This document shows, one piece after another, positions 55,805-64,000 of a stretch of 64,000 bases of DNA (positions are counted from its first letter, which is position 1; the number at the start of each line of letters is the position of its first letter). The DNA lies in assembly GCF_000718635.1 (NCBI RefSeq), contig NZ_JOBF01000030.1:1-64000 (forward strand), read 5' to 3'. The DNA comes from Streptomyces varsoviensis (GTDB taxonomy: Bacteria > Actinomycetota > Actinomycetes > Streptomycetales > Streptomycetaceae). The notes under the pieces are model-generated. The model searched no databases. It was given only the letters and a program-made list of their open reading frames with translations, and was not told where the DNA came from. Made by a program: the position numbers and the translations under genes.

Positions 55805-56995
55805 TTACGGCTGGGCCTCCAGGGATGTCGCGACGGCTCGTACCAGTGCCTGGGCGCGGGGGTCGGCGGTGACGTTGCGTTGCATGCCGTTGGTGACGTA
55901 GCCGAAGGCGGTGGCGGACTCCGGGTCGGCGAAGGCGAGGGAGCCGCCGCGGCCGGGGTGGCCGAAGGAGCCGGGGGACAGCAGCGGGCAGGCCGGGCCG
56001 TGCAGCATGTGGCCGAGGCCGAAGCGAGTGTTCACGACGAGGACGCGGTCCGGGCCCGCGGACTCCTCCGTACGGGCCAGGGTGAGCGTCGCGGGCGCGA
56101 ACAGCCTTGGGCGGCCGTCCACTTGGCCGATGAGCGCCGCGTAGAAGCGGGCCAGGGCCTCGGCGGTGGCGACGCCCGCGGAGGCGGGCAGTTCGGCGGC
56201 GGCGTAGGCGGGGTCGTTCTCGTCCGGCGGCGGGTCGATGGCGCCGAACGCCCGGCGGGTGAGCGAGTCCGGGTCGCCGTACGCGTCGGTCACCGACTTC
56301 TTGGGGCGCACCCGCAGCCCCTGCGAGGCCGGGGGCGCCGGGGCCTCGACGGGGGCGAGCCGGCCGACCCGGCCGCGCTCGGCCTCCGGCAGCCCGATCC
56401 ACAGGTCGAGGCCGAGCGGCCCTGCTATCTCGTCGGCCACCCAGCCGCCGATGGTCCGGCCCGTCACCCGCCGCACCAGCTCGCCGATCAGCCAGCTATA
56501 GGTCTGGGCGTGGTAGCCGTGCGCCGTGCCCGGCGCCCAGGCGGGCGCCTGGGCGGCGACGGCGCGCGGCCCACTGACGCCGTCGACGGCCTCGGCGAGG
56601 GCCAGCGGGCGGTCGAGGACGGGCAGCCCGGCGCGGTGCGCGAGCAGGTGCCGTACGAGCACCCGCTCCTTGCCGTTCTCCTTGAACTCGGGCCAGTACC
56701 GGCCCACCGGGGCGTCCAGGTCGACGAGGCCGCGCTGGTGCAGCAGGAGCGGCGCGGCGGCGGCGACGCCCTTGGTGGCGGACCGTACGACCTGGGCGGT
56801 GCCCCGCTCCCAGGGCGCCGCGCCGGGCCGCTCGGCGTCGGCGTCCCGCGCCCCGCCCCACAGGTCCACGACCTTGCGGCCGTCCCGGTAGACGACGACG
56901 GCGGCCCCGCGCTCGCCGCGCCGCGCGAAGTTCGCCGCGAAGGCGTCCCGGACGGGTTCGAAACCGTCCGCCACCGTGCCCTGGACGTCCACCAC
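55805..56995 (-). CDS. EstB-like serine hydrolase (class C beta-lactamase family)
   Basis: 396 aa, GTG 56995 (or GTG 56992), with GGGAG upstream. No signal peptide, so probably cytoplasmic. The nucleophile motif is RSATKGVAAAAPLLLHQRG (Ser-x2-Lys), the general-base Tyr is in YHAQTYSWLIGELV, and the third motif is FGHPGRGGSLAFADPE (His-x-Gly). VVVYRDGRKVVDLWGGARDA is typical of EstB-type esterases. Likely a carboxylesterase rather than a lactamase; substrate unknown. Transcribed toward the SDR gene with a 73-bp gap. Confidence 0.9.
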   Translation of the reverse strand: MVDVQGTVADGFEPVRDAFAANFARRGERGAAVVVYRDGRKVVDLWGGARDADAERPGAAPWERGTAQVVRSATKGVAAAAPLLLHQRGLVDLDAPVGRYWPEFKENGKERVLVRHLLAHRAGLPVLDRPLALAEAVDGVSGPRAVAAQAPAWAPGTAHGYHAQTYSWLIGELVRRVTGRTIGGWVADEIAGPLGLDLWIGLPEAERGRVGRLAPVEAPAPPASQGLRVRPKKSVTDAYGDPDSLTRRAFGAIDPPPDENDPAYAAAELPASAGVATAEALARFYAALIGQVDGRPRLFAPATLTLARTEESAGPDRVLVVNTRFGLGHMLHGPACPLLSPGSFGHPGRGGSLAFADPESATAFGYVTNGMQRNVTADPRAQALVRAVATSLEAQP

Positions 56996-57141
56996 TGAAC
57001 CGCGCTCCCACTTGTGCCCGTGCCGGTAGCAGCCCGCACGACCGTGCGCGTACCGCGTGTACCGATTACTGTCGATTGCTTCTGGTTGCCTTGTTTACAC
57101 CTCCATGGTGCAACGCGCCCGCGGCTCCTCGCGGACCGGGG

Positions 57142-57918
57142 TCAGCGCACCGGCACGGTAACCGAACGCGGGTCGAATCCGAAGGGCAGTTCCAAGCGGT
57201 GGGCACGCATCAGGGCGTCGTCGCACAGCAGCTCCTGGGTGGTGCCGTCGGCCGCGATGACGCCGTCGCTGAGCACGGCGGCGCGCGGGCACAGCTCCAG
57301 CGCGTACGGCAGATCGTGCGTGACCATCAGCACCGTCACGTCCAACGACCGCACGATGTCGGCGAGTTCACGCCGGGAGGCGGGGTCGAGGTTGGAGGAG
57401 GGCTCATCCAGGACCAGGATCTCCGGCTCCATGGCGAGCACCGTGGCGACCGCCACGCGCCGCCGCTGGCCGAAGGAGAGGTGGTGCGGCGGCCGGGCCG
57501 CGTAGGCCGCCATGCCGACGCGTTCCAGCGCCCGTACGACCCTGTCCGCCAGCTCCGGGCCGCGCAGCCCGGCCGCCGCCGGGCCGAACGCGACGTCCTC
57601 GCGGACCGTCGGCATGAAGAGCTGGTCGTCGGGGTCCTGGAAGACGATGCCGACCCGGCGGCGGATCTCGGCGAGGTTCCGCTTCTCCACGGGCAGGCCG
57701 GCGACGCGCACGGTGCCCGCGCCCGCGTCGAGGATGCCGTTCAGGTGCAGGACGAGGGTGGTCTTGCCCGCGCCGTTCGGCCCGAGCAGCGCCAGCCGCT
57801 CGCCGCGGGCGACGGTCAGGTCGACGCCGAAGAGGGCCTGGTGGCCGTCCGGGTAGGCGAAGGCCAGCCCGGACACTTCGAGGGACGGCGGTGCCGTCAG
57901 GTCAGGGGCCATGTTCAT
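57142..57918 (-). CDS. cbiO: ECF transporter ATPase, cobalt/nickel uptake
   Basis: 258 aa from ATG 57918, overlapping the cbiQ stop by 4 nt, with GGATGG 8 bp upstream. Walker A LLGPNGAGKTTLVLHLNGIL, Q-loop VGIVFQDPDDQLFMPTVRED (typical of CbiO), signature LSFGQRRRVAVATVL, and Walker B ILVLDEPSSNLDP are visible. It powers metal-ion uptake with CbiQ and CbiM. Confidence 0.94.
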   Translation of the reverse strand: MNMAPDLTAPPSLEVSGLAFAYPDGHQALFGVDLTVARGERLALLGPNGAGKTTLVLHLNGILDAGAGTVRVAGLPVEKRNLAEIRRRVGIVFQDPDDQLFMPTVREDVAFGPAAAGLRGPELADRVVRALERVGMAAYAARPPHHLSFGQRRRVAVATVLAMEPEILVLDEPSSNLDPASRRELADIVRSLDVTVLMVTHDLPYALELCPRAAVLSDGVIAADGTTQELLCDDALMRAHRLELPFGFDPRSVTVPVR

Positions 57919-58691
57919 GCGGTGTTCCATCCGGTGTTCCATCCGATCAGGCAGACCACGAGCGCGGCGGCGGGCAGTACGGCGGCGCGGGCCCATTGCG
58001 CCCGGGTCGCGGCCAACTCGTCGATGACGGGCATGGACCCCGCGTAGCCGCGGCTGACCATGGCCAGGTGGACGCGTTCGCCGCGCTCGTACGAGCGGAT
58101 GAACAGCGCCCCGGCGGTCTTGCCCAGCACCCCCCAGTGGCGCACGCCGCGCGCCGTCCAGCCGCGCGAGGCGCGGGCCACGTGCATCCGGCGCAGCTCG
58201 TCCGTGATGACGTCGCCGTAGCGGATCATGAAGGACGTGATCTGTACGAGCAGCGGCGGCAGCCGCAGCCGCTGGAGCCCCAGCAGCAGGGCGCGCAGCT
58301 CGGTGGTGGCGGCGAGGAGCACGGACGCGGCGACGCCGAGCGTCCCCTTGGCGAGGATGTTCCACGCGCCCCACAGCCCGGACTCGCTGAGCGACAGCCC
58401 GAGCACGTCCGTCCGCGCGCCCTCGGCCACGAACGGCAGCAGCACCGCGAACGCCACGAACGGCACCTCGATCAGCAGCCGCTTGAGGACGAAGCCGGGC
58501 GGCACGCGGGCCGCCGCCGCGACGACCGCGAGCAGCAGCGCGTACAGGGCGAACGCCCAGAGCGCGGTGCGCGGCGTCGAGACGACGACGAGCACGAAGC
58601 AGAAGACGGCCGCGATCTTGCAGTGCGGCGGGAGCAGATGCACGGGCGAGGACCCGTGCCGGTAGAGCCGGTGCGCGTGGCCCGCGCCCAT
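57915..58691 (-). CDS. cbiQ: ECF transporter T component
   Basis: 258 aa, ATG 58691, one base after the cbiM stop. Five to six membrane helices with the coupling helices: ELRRMHVARASRGWTARGVR (first Ala-Arg-x-Ser-Arg-Gly) and HLAMVSRGYAGSMPV (second Ser-Arg-Gly). It links the ATPase to the metal-binding CbiM. The end carries the duplicated WNTGWNT. Confidence 0.92.
   Translation of the reverse strand: MGAGHAHRLYRHGSSPVHLLPPHCKIAAVFCFVLVVVSTPRTALWAFALYALLLAVVAAAARVPPGFVLKRLLIEVPFVAFAVLLPFVAEGARTDVLGLSLSESGLWGAWNILAKGTLGVAASVLLAATTELRALLLGLQRLRLPPLLVQITSFMIRYGDVITDELRRMHVARASRGWTARGVRHWGVLGKTAGALFIRSYERGERVHLAMVSRGYAGSMPVIDELAATRAQWARAAVLPAAALVVCLIGWNTGWNTA
57919..57942. repeat. 12-bp tandem duplication at the cbiQ/cbiO junction
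   Basis: On the minus strand GGATGGAACACC occurs twice in tandem, encoding repeated Trp-Asn-Thr-Gly at the cbiQ C-terminus and duplicating the ribosome-binding site and ATG ahead of cbiO. Confidence 0.8.
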
Positions 58692-58692
58692 G

Positions 58693-60117
58693 TCAGGCGG
58701 CCCCTCGCTCGCGGGCCTCGGCGGCGGTGCTTCGGGTACGGCGGCGGTGGACGGTCCAGGCCACCCCGGTGCCGACGACGAGGGTCGCCCCGACCCCGAT
58801 GACCCCCGCCAGCCCCCCGGCCAGCCGGACGTTGGAGACGTCCTTGACCTGGTAGTCGGCGAGCGGGGAGTCCTTCGCCGCGTGGTCCTCGGTCTTCCGG
58901 TCGATGCCCTTGTCATGCGCCACCTTCTCCAGCCCGTCGGGGCTGGCGGAGGCGTAATAGCTCCCGAACCCCGCGAGCGCCAGCGCCGCGACGAGCCCGA
59001 CGAGCTTGACGCGACGGGTGGAGCGCACGGGGGCCGGGGCCGCGTCGGCGACGGGGGCCGGGGGCGCCCCGGTGCCCGCGCCCGTACCCGCGCTCGCGCC
59101 CGTACGAGCGTCAGCGGCCGGACCGGCGGCAGGACGCGAGGCGGGGGGCCGGCCGGCACCGGGGGTTTGCCCCGGCCCCGGGCCGGAGGGCTGGCCGGCG
59201 CCCACGCCCGTACGAGCGTCAGCGGCAGGACGCGAGGCGGCGCCGGCGCCGGTACGAGCAGCGGCGCCCGTACCCGCGACCGGCTCTGAACCGGTACCCG
59301 CGCCCATACGCGCGCTGGCGTCCGTACCGGCGGCCGCGTCCGACTCGGCGACCGCTCCCCTACCGGCGTGGGTGTCTGCCGACGAGCCCGAGCCCGAGCC
59401 CGATCCGGCCGGGGAAGCCGTGCCCGCCGGCGAGGCGCCGGCCCCCGCCGTGCGGATCTCCAGCCGGGCCGCGAGGCCCCTGGCTCCGTGGACGAGGTCG
59501 GGGCGGACGGCGAGGACCGCGCCGACCGTGAGGGCGGTGATGGCGGCCTCGCCGATGCCGATCAGCGCGTGGACGCCGACCATGGCCGTGAAGACCTTGC
59601 CGATGGCGATGTCGGTGGTGCCGCCGAGGGCGTAGAGCGCGGTGAAGACGACGGCCGCGGCGGGCACGGAGACCAGGGCCGCGACGAAGGACGCGGCGGT
59701 GACGCTGGAGCGGCGCCGCGGCAGGACGGTGAGCAGCAGCCGGAAGAGGGCGTAGGCGACGGCCGTCGTCGCCACCGCCATGTCGGTGATGTTGACGCCG
59801 AGGGCGGTGAGCCCGCCGTCGGCGAAGAGCACGCCCTGCATCAGCAGGACCACGGATATGCAGAGCACACCCGTGTACGGGCCGACGAGTATGGCGGCCA
59901 GCGCGCCGCCCAGCAGATGGCCGCTGGTACCGGCGGCGACGGGGAAGTTGAGCATCTGGACGGCGAAGACGAAGGCCGCGACGAGCCCGGCGAGCGGCGC
60001 GGTGCGTTCGTCGAGCTCGCGGCGCGCGCCGCGCAGGCTGACGGCGACGGCCGCGGCGGCGACGGCGCCGGCGGCCAGGGAGACTGGGGCGTTGATGAAT
60101 CCGTCGGGCACGTGCAT
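58693..60117 (-). CDS. cbiM: CbiM-type metal-binding component fused to PDGLE (CbiN-like) domain
   Basis: 474 aa, ATG 60117. Residues 1-~215 are CbiM/NikM with the metal-binding N-terminus MHVPDGFINAPVSL (second-residue His) and FPVAAGTSGHLLGGALAAIL. A ~145-residue linker of Ala/Gly/Thr/Pro/Arg with ADARTGxGAG-like repeats follows. The C-terminal ~110 residues form a two-helix domain with the motif ASASPDGLEKVAHDKGID (PDGLE), which replaces CbiN. Cobalt versus nickel cannot be settled from sequence; a nearby B12-dependent mutase favours cobalt. Confidence 0.92.
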   Translation of the reverse strand: MHVPDGFINAPVSLAAGAVAAAAVAVSLRGARRELDERTAPLAGLVAAFVFAVQMLNFPVAAGTSGHLLGGALAAILVGPYTGVLCISVVLLMQGVLFADGGLTALGVNITDMAVATTAVAYALFRLLLTVLPRRRSSVTAASFVAALVSVPAAAVVFTALYALGGTTDIAIGKVFTAMVGVHALIGIGEAAITALTVGAVLAVRPDLVHGARGLAARLEIRTAGAGASPAGTASPAGSGSGSGSSADTHAGRGAVAESDAAAGTDASARMGAGTGSEPVAGTGAAARTGAGAASRPAADARTGVGAGQPSGPGPGQTPGAGRPPASRPAAGPAADARTGASAGTGAGTGAPPAPVADAAPAPVRSTRRVKLVGLVAALALAGFGSYYASASPDGLEKVAHDKGIDRKTEDHAAKDSPLADYQVKDVSNVRLAGGLAGVIGVGATLVVGTGVAWTVHRRRTRSTAAEARERGAA

Positions 60118-60152
60118 GGCGGGACTCCGCTTCCGCCGGACCGCGGTCCGGC

Positions 60153-60186
60153 TCTGCTCAGTCGATCGCTGCTCAGTCGTGCGCTG
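60153..60186. repeat. GCTCAGTCG direct repeats upstream of cbiM
   Basis: Two copies of CTGCTCAGTCG spaced exactly 15 bp apart (60156 and 60171), with a weaker third trace, lie 35-70 bp upstream of the cbiM start in the divergent gap with the MFS gene. Farther right, GCTCTGCGAAGCGCTCGCAA (60271-60290) begins a hairpin-like inverted repeat. No B12-riboswitch core was recognised. Confidence 0.55.
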
Positions 60187-60390
60187 TTCCGTGGTGCGGC
60201 ACCGGACCGCGGCCCGCCCACCCGGAACGGGCCGCGTTCCGCATGGCGGGTCGCCCGATGATAGGGCCGCTCTGCGAAGCGCTCGCAAGAGCGTGCGGGA
60301 CGCTGCTGCGCGCCTCTTGCTCACTCTGCCCACCGCCACGGGTGGCGGACACCGGGCGTACCCCAAATGCTGGGCCCGGGAGGTGTCTCC

Positions 60391-62421
60391 ATGACCACGG
60401 CCACCACACAGGCCCCAGCGGCCCCGCCCGAACTGAGCAGGCGCCGGACGAATCTCGTGTTCGTGACGATCGTGCTCGGCATGCTGCTGGCCGCGCTCGA
60501 CCAGACCATCGTCTCGACGGCGCTGCCGACGATCGTCGCGGATCTCGGCGGCGGCGGGCACATGGCCTGGGTGGTGACGGCGTATCTGCTGGCCGAGACC
60601 GTCTCGACGGTGCTGGTCGGCAAGTTCGGCGACCTGTTCGGCCGGAAGCTCGTCTTCCAGCTCAGCGCGGTCGTCTTCGTCGGCGGCTCGATCCTGGCGG
60701 GCGCCGCCAACAGCATGCTGATGCTGGTGGCCGCCCGCGCGGTCCAGGGCATGGGCGGCGGCGGGCTGATGGTCACCGCGATGGCGCTCATCGCGGACGT
60801 CATCCCGCTGCGCGAGCGCGGCAAGTACCAGGGCGCGCTCGGCGCGGTCTTCGGCGTCACCACGGTCGTCGGGCCGACGCTGGGCGGGCTCTTCACCGAC
60901 CACGCGACCTGGCGCTGGTGTTTCTACGTCAACATCCCGGTGGCCATCGTCATGGTCGCGATGGCGGCCCGTACGATCCCCGCCGTACGCTCCGCCGTCC
61001 GCCCCCTTATCGACTACCTGGGCATCGTCCTGGTCGCGCTCGGCGCGTCGGGGCTGGTCCTGGGGCTGGAGTGGGGCGGCAACGAGTACCCGTGGGGCTC
61101 GGGCGTCATCATCGGCCTGTTCGCCGGCTCGGTGGTGCTGCTCACCGCGTTCGTCCTGGTGGAGCTGCGGGCGGCGGAGCCGATGCTGCCCATGCACCTC
61201 TTCCGCAACCCCGTCTTCACCGTCTGCTCCGTGCTCAGCTTCATCGTGGGCTTCGCGATGCTCGGCGCGATGACGTATCTGCCGACGTACCTCCAGTACG
61301 TGGACGGGGTGTCGGCCACCATGTCGGGCGTGCGGACGCTGCCGATGGTCGTCGGGCTGCTCGGCACGTCCATGCTCTCCGGGCTCGTCGTCAGCCGTAC
61401 GGGCAGGTACCGGATCTTCCCGATCATCGGCACCGCCGTGATGGCGCTCGGCCTGTACCTGATGTCCACGATGGGGCGGACCACCGGACCGTGGCTGGAG
61501 TCGCTCTACATGTTCGTGCTGGGCCTCGGCATCGGCCTGGCCATGCAGGTCCTGACGATCGCGGTGCAGAACACGGTCGCGTACCACGAGCTGGGCTCCG
61601 CGACCTCCGGCGTCACGTTCTTCCGCACGCTCGGCAGCTCCTTCGGCACCGCCATCTTCGGCACCCTCTACAGCAACCGGCTGGGCCCCAACCTCGAATC
61701 CGCCCTGGCCAAGGCGCCCGGCACGCCCGCCTCCGCCGCGCAGAGCCCCCAAGGGGTCGCGCGGCTGCCGGCGGCGCAGGCCCGGCCCGTCATCGACGCC
61801 TACGCCGACACCGTGAACTACGTGTTCCAGTGGGTCGTGCCGGTGGCGCTCGTCGGCTTCGTCGTCGCGTGGTTCCTCAAGGAGGTGCCGCTGCGCGACA
61901 GCGCGCGGGCCGGGGCCTCCGACATGGGCGAGGGGTTCGCCGCCCCCTCGTCGGCCGAGGCGGACCGGCAGTTGGAACGGGCCGTGGCCGGGGTGATGCG
62001 CAAGGCCCACGGCGGCCCCGTGAGCCGCCAGATCCTCACCGAGTCCGGGTCCCGGCTCACCGCCGCCGAGGCGTGGGCACTGGGCCAGGTCCACTGGCGC
62101 GAACGGGTGGGCGGCGGCGCCACGCTCAGCGCCATCGCCACCGCGCACCGCATGCCGCCGGAGGTCCTGGAACCGGCCTTCGCCCGCACGGCGCAGGGCG
62201 GCTACCTGCGCCTGTCCGGCGACCACCTCGCCCTGACGGCCGCCGGCGAGGAGGAGATCGCCCGCCTGGGCGCCGCCTGGCGCTCCTGGCTCGACGCCCA
62301 CCTCGAAGACTGGGACATCACCGACCCCGAGGACCGCGCCCGCCTCGACCGCGCCCTCGACAACATGGCCGCCAGACTCCTCGACGAGGCCGCCCAGGAA
62401 CGAGAACGCACAGCGGTATAG
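60391..62421 (+). CDS. DHA2-family drug exporter with C-terminal winged-helix-like domain
   Basis: 676 aa from ATG 60391, with GGGAGG 7 bp upstream. Fourteen helices of the EmrB/QacA type fill residues 1-~500: motif D1 (MLLAALDQTIVSTALPTIVA), motif A GKFGDLFGRKLVF, motif C-like GVTTVVGPTLGGLF and YLPTYLQYVDGVSATMSGV. Residues ~535-676 form an added cytoplasmic domain with MarR-like features (EADRQLERAVAGVMRKAHGG, EVLEPAFARTAQGGYLRLSG, then a wing and a helical tail LDRALDNMAARLLDEA). Such tails occur in some actinobacterial exporters; their role is unknown. Divergent from cbiM. Confidence 0.92.
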   Translation: MTTATTQAPAAPPELSRRRTNLVFVTIVLGMLLAALDQTIVSTALPTIVADLGGGGHMAWVVTAYLLAETVSTVLVGKFGDLFGRKLVFQLSAVVFVGGSILAGAANSMLMLVAARAVQGMGGGGLMVTAMALIADVIPLRERGKYQGALGAVFGVTTVVGPTLGGLFTDHATWRWCFYVNIPVAIVMVAMAARTIPAVRSAVRPLIDYLGIVLVALGASGLVLGLEWGGNEYPWGSGVIIGLFAGSVVLLTAFVLVELRAAEPMLPMHLFRNPVFTVCSVLSFIVGFAMLGAMTYLPTYLQYVDGVSATMSGVRTLPMVVGLLGTSMLSGLVVSRTGRYRIFPIIGTAVMALGLYLMSTMGRTTGPWLESLYMFVLGLGIGLAMQVLTIAVQNTVAYHELGSATSGVTFFRTLGSSFGTAIFGTLYSNRLGPNLESALAKAPGTPASAAQSPQGVARLPAAQARPVIDAYADTVNYVFQWVVPVALVGFVVAWFLKEVPLRDSARAGASDMGEGFAAPSSAEADRQLERAVAGVMRKAHGGPVSRQILTESGSRLTAAEAWALGQVHWRERVGGGATLSAIATAHRMPPEVLEPAFARTAQGGYLRLSGDHLALTAAGEEEIARLGAAWRSWLDAHLEDWDITDPEDRARLDRALDNMAARLLDEAAQERERTAV

Positions 62422-62449
62422 CCGATCAAGCCCCCGCTCGGCCCACCCA

Positions 62450-62622
62450 AATCAAGCCCGTCCGGCGCCACCCGACCACCCAGCCCAGCCAAATCAAGCC
62501 CGTCCGGCGATTGAGGACACGATTTCAGCCCGTCCGGCGTTTGAGGACACGAATTCAGCCCGTCAGGGGGCACCTCCCGGCGGTAGCCGGGGGAGATTGA
62601 GGGCAAAGCCCTCAACCCGTCA
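62450..62622. repeat. Streptomyces intergenic repeat cluster
   Basis: Four copies of (A/C)AGCCCGTCCGGCG occur, the third running into TTTGAGGACACGA. The last copy continues with GTCAGGGGGCACCTCCCGG and a GGCGGTAGCC hairpin, ending GATTGAGGG. This is the multi-copy intergenic repeat family commonly seen in Streptomyces genomes. It lies between convergent MFS and protease genes. Confidence 0.85.
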
Positions 62623-63816
62623 GCGAGCCGCACGGCTCCCGGTGTCCACCGCCTCCGAAGCCCGCGCAGCGGCATTGGCCACGGTCGCCACCTGCCGCGC
62701 CGTCAGCACGTACCCCGTCTCCGCGTCGGCGGTGGAGCGGGCGAACACCACCCCGTACACCTTCCCGTCCGTGGTGAGCAGCGGGCCGCCGGAGTTGCCG
62801 GGGCGGACCGTGGAGCGCACGGGGTAGACCTCGCGCGTGGTGACGCCGTCGCCGTAGATGTCCTGGCCGGTGGCGCGCACCTGCCCGGCGACGGTGGCGG
62901 CGCGCAGGTCGAGGCCGCCGTTCTCGGGGAAGCCCGCGACGACGGCGGGCTTGCCGCGGGTGGCGCTGTCGTCGAAGCGCAGGGCGGGGGCGTCCATGCC
63001 CGGTACGTCCAGGACGGCGACGTCCGTCCTCGGGTCGAAGGCCACCACCTTGGCGTGGTACGTACGGCCGACGCCGCCGATCCGTACGGTCGGGTCGCTG
63101 ACCCCGGCCACGACGTGCGCGTTGGTCATGACGTGGCCCTCGGCGTAGACGAAGCCGCTGCCTTCCTGGCCGCGCTGTCCGCCGTCGACGTCGGCGACGC
63201 CCTCGATCTTGACGACGCTGTTCCGGGCGGCGTTGGTGGCGGCGGGGGTGACGGCGTCGCCCGACGGCTTGGGGACGGTGGTGGCGGGCTCGTTCTCGAA
63301 GGGGTTGAAGACCTGCGGGAACCCGGCCCCGGACAGGGCGTCGGTGGTCCGGCTGAACCAGGTCGGCGCCTGCTGCGGCATCGCCTTCTGCACCGAGCCG
63401 AGCAGCCGTGAGTCGCGGATCTGCGAGGAGAGGACGGAGGAGTTGGCGGAGGCGAGGACGCTGGCGGCGACCCAGGCGACGAGCAGCACGGCGAGCGTGT
63501 TAATGGCGGCGCCGCCGACGCCGTCGACGCCGCGCACGGGCGCCCAGGTCAGGTGCTGCCGCAGCTTCCAGGCCAGCCGGCCGGCGAGGGCGTGGCCGGC
63601 GGCGGCCGGGAGGATGACGACGACGATGGCCGCGATGGCGGCGGTGGTGGTGCCGGCCTCGAAGGGGCGCAGCGCGTACGGCAGGGCCCATACGCCGAGG
63701 ACGGCGCCGCCGAGGAAGCCGGCGAGCAGCACGACGCTCGCGACCAGGCCGCGCCGGTAGCCGGAGACGGCGTAGCCGAGGACGACGAGGATCAGCAGCC
63801 AATCGAGCAGGTTCAC
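62620..63816 (-). CDS. marP: MarP-like membrane-anchored trypsin-family protease
   Basis: 398 aa, GTG 63816. Residues 1-~150 are a four-helix CvpA-like membrane domain (MNLLDWLLILVVLGYAVSGY at the start). The periplasmic chymotrypsin-fold domain (~195-385) has catalytic His in GHVMTNAHVVAG, Asp in VVAFDPRTDVAVLDV and Ser in VRPGNSGGPLLTTDGK. In mycobacteria the counterpart MarP helps acid and oxidative-stress resistance by processing a peptidoglycan hydrolase. Here the role is inferred from the architecture only. Confidence 0.93.
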   Translation of the reverse strand: MNLLDWLLILVVLGYAVSGYRRGLVASVVLLAGFLGGAVLGVWALPYALRPFEAGTTTAAIAAIVVVILPAAAGHALAGRLAWKLRQHLTWAPVRGVDGVGGAAINTLAVLLVAWVAASVLASANSSVLSSQIRDSRLLGSVQKAMPQQAPTWFSRTTDALSGAGFPQVFNPFENEPATTVPKPSGDAVTPAATNAARNSVVKIEGVADVDGGQRGQEGSGFVYAEGHVMTNAHVVAGVSDPTVRIGGVGRTYHAKVVAFDPRTDVAVLDVPGMDAPALRFDDSATRGKPAVVAGFPENGGLDLRAATVAGQVRATGQDIYGDGVTTREVYPVRSTVRPGNSGGPLLTTDGKVYGVVFARSTADAETGYVLTARQVATVANAAARASEAVDTGSRAAR

Positions 63817-63950
63817 GCAGGAGCCCTTTCCGTCGTACGCCCCCCGACGCGCCCACTGGTGTGTGGACTAAGGAAAACGCGCTGAGCGCGACGGCTGGTT
63901 CCCTGGCATGGCATTCGACACAGTTCGCCGCCCGTTGGAACCCCGCCGGA

Positions 63951-64000
63951 AAAAGGAAGGCCGAAGAAGACCGAAGAAAAGCGGAGAAGACCGAAGAAAA
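63951..64000. repeat. GAAGACCGAAGAAAA repeats at window edge
   Basis: A purine-rich stretch repeats GAAGACCGAAGAAAA twice with a related GGAAGGCCGAAGAAG ahead of it. The array may continue past the window. No gene seen from 63817 to the end. Confidence 0.7.

Noticed and set aside
60118..60390. Possible cobalamin riboswitch upstream of cbiM
   Set aside because: I looked for the conserved B12-box core and did not find it; only direct repeats and a weak hairpin are present.

Overview
The window is chromosomal DNA of very high G+C content from an actinomycete, almost certainly Streptomyces. The evidence is strongly G/C-ended codons, frequent GTG and TTG starts, many 4-nt start/stop overlaps, and a core gene order (glmU-prs-rplY-pth-ppc-desaturase-tam/tamR-galKET-ispE-rsmA-rpfB-tatD-rsmI-pmt) that matches the conserved Streptomyces core as I know it. 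I found one tRNA gene (Gln, anticodon TTG), no rRNA, no CRISPR array and no intact insertion sequence. The species assignment is inference.

Layout. 1-4385: two divergent gene pairs with polymorphic-toxin and immunity domains (Imm35/YrhB-like, WHH nuclease-like plus SUKH, YwqJ-type deaminase, SUKH-3) around a 690-bp repeat-rich spacer. 4544-8694: PIG-V-type membrane mannosyltransferase, a SigE-like ECF sigma factor with an overlapping membrane protein, and a histidine kinase with no adjacent response regulator. 8850-9836: a double-HTH protein of unknown function beside tRNA-Gln. 9946-18919: housekeeping genes for UDP-GlcNAc, PRPP, L25, peptidyl-tRNA hydrolase and PEP carboxylase, then a fatty-acid desaturase with its TetR regulator. 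19150-21718: glyoxalase-like protein, trans-aconitate methyltransferase with divergent MarR regulator TamR, and a LuxR-type response regulator. 22083-27542: Leloir operon galTEK divergent from a sodium:solute symporter. 27602-31486: a receiver lacking its phosphorylatable Asp, a membrane-anchored beta-propeller protein and a small-molecule kinase. 31509-44612: ABC-F ATPase, acyltransferase, the tatD-rpfB-rsmA-ispE run, a zinc-ribbon protein, rsmI, divergent pmt and a transpeptidase PBP.

44738-63816 looks accessory or variable. An EamA transporter and a LysR regulator face a compact seven-gene operon at 54753-46967: glutamate mutase S and E subunits, a cytosolic AapJ-like binding-protein fold, an EamA exporter, aspartate-semialdehyde dehydrogenase, aspartokinase and an Fe(II)/2-oxoglutarate oxygenase. 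Upstream lie an SDR and an EstB-like serine hydrolase, then a cobalt or nickel ECF transporter (cbiMQO) that could supply the coenzyme-B12-dependent mutase. The simplest reading is that glutamate becomes 3-methylaspartate, which is activated and reduced to 3-methylaspartate semialdehyde, oxidised and exported. No NRPS, PKS or amino-acid ligase is present here. This operon is my main candidate for an undescribed system. The window ends with a DHA2 exporter carrying an extra C-terminal winged-helix-like domain and a MarP-type periplasmic protease.

Start codons were chosen from visible ribosome-binding sites, overlaps and family N-termini. Family assignments are by eye and were not checked by any search.
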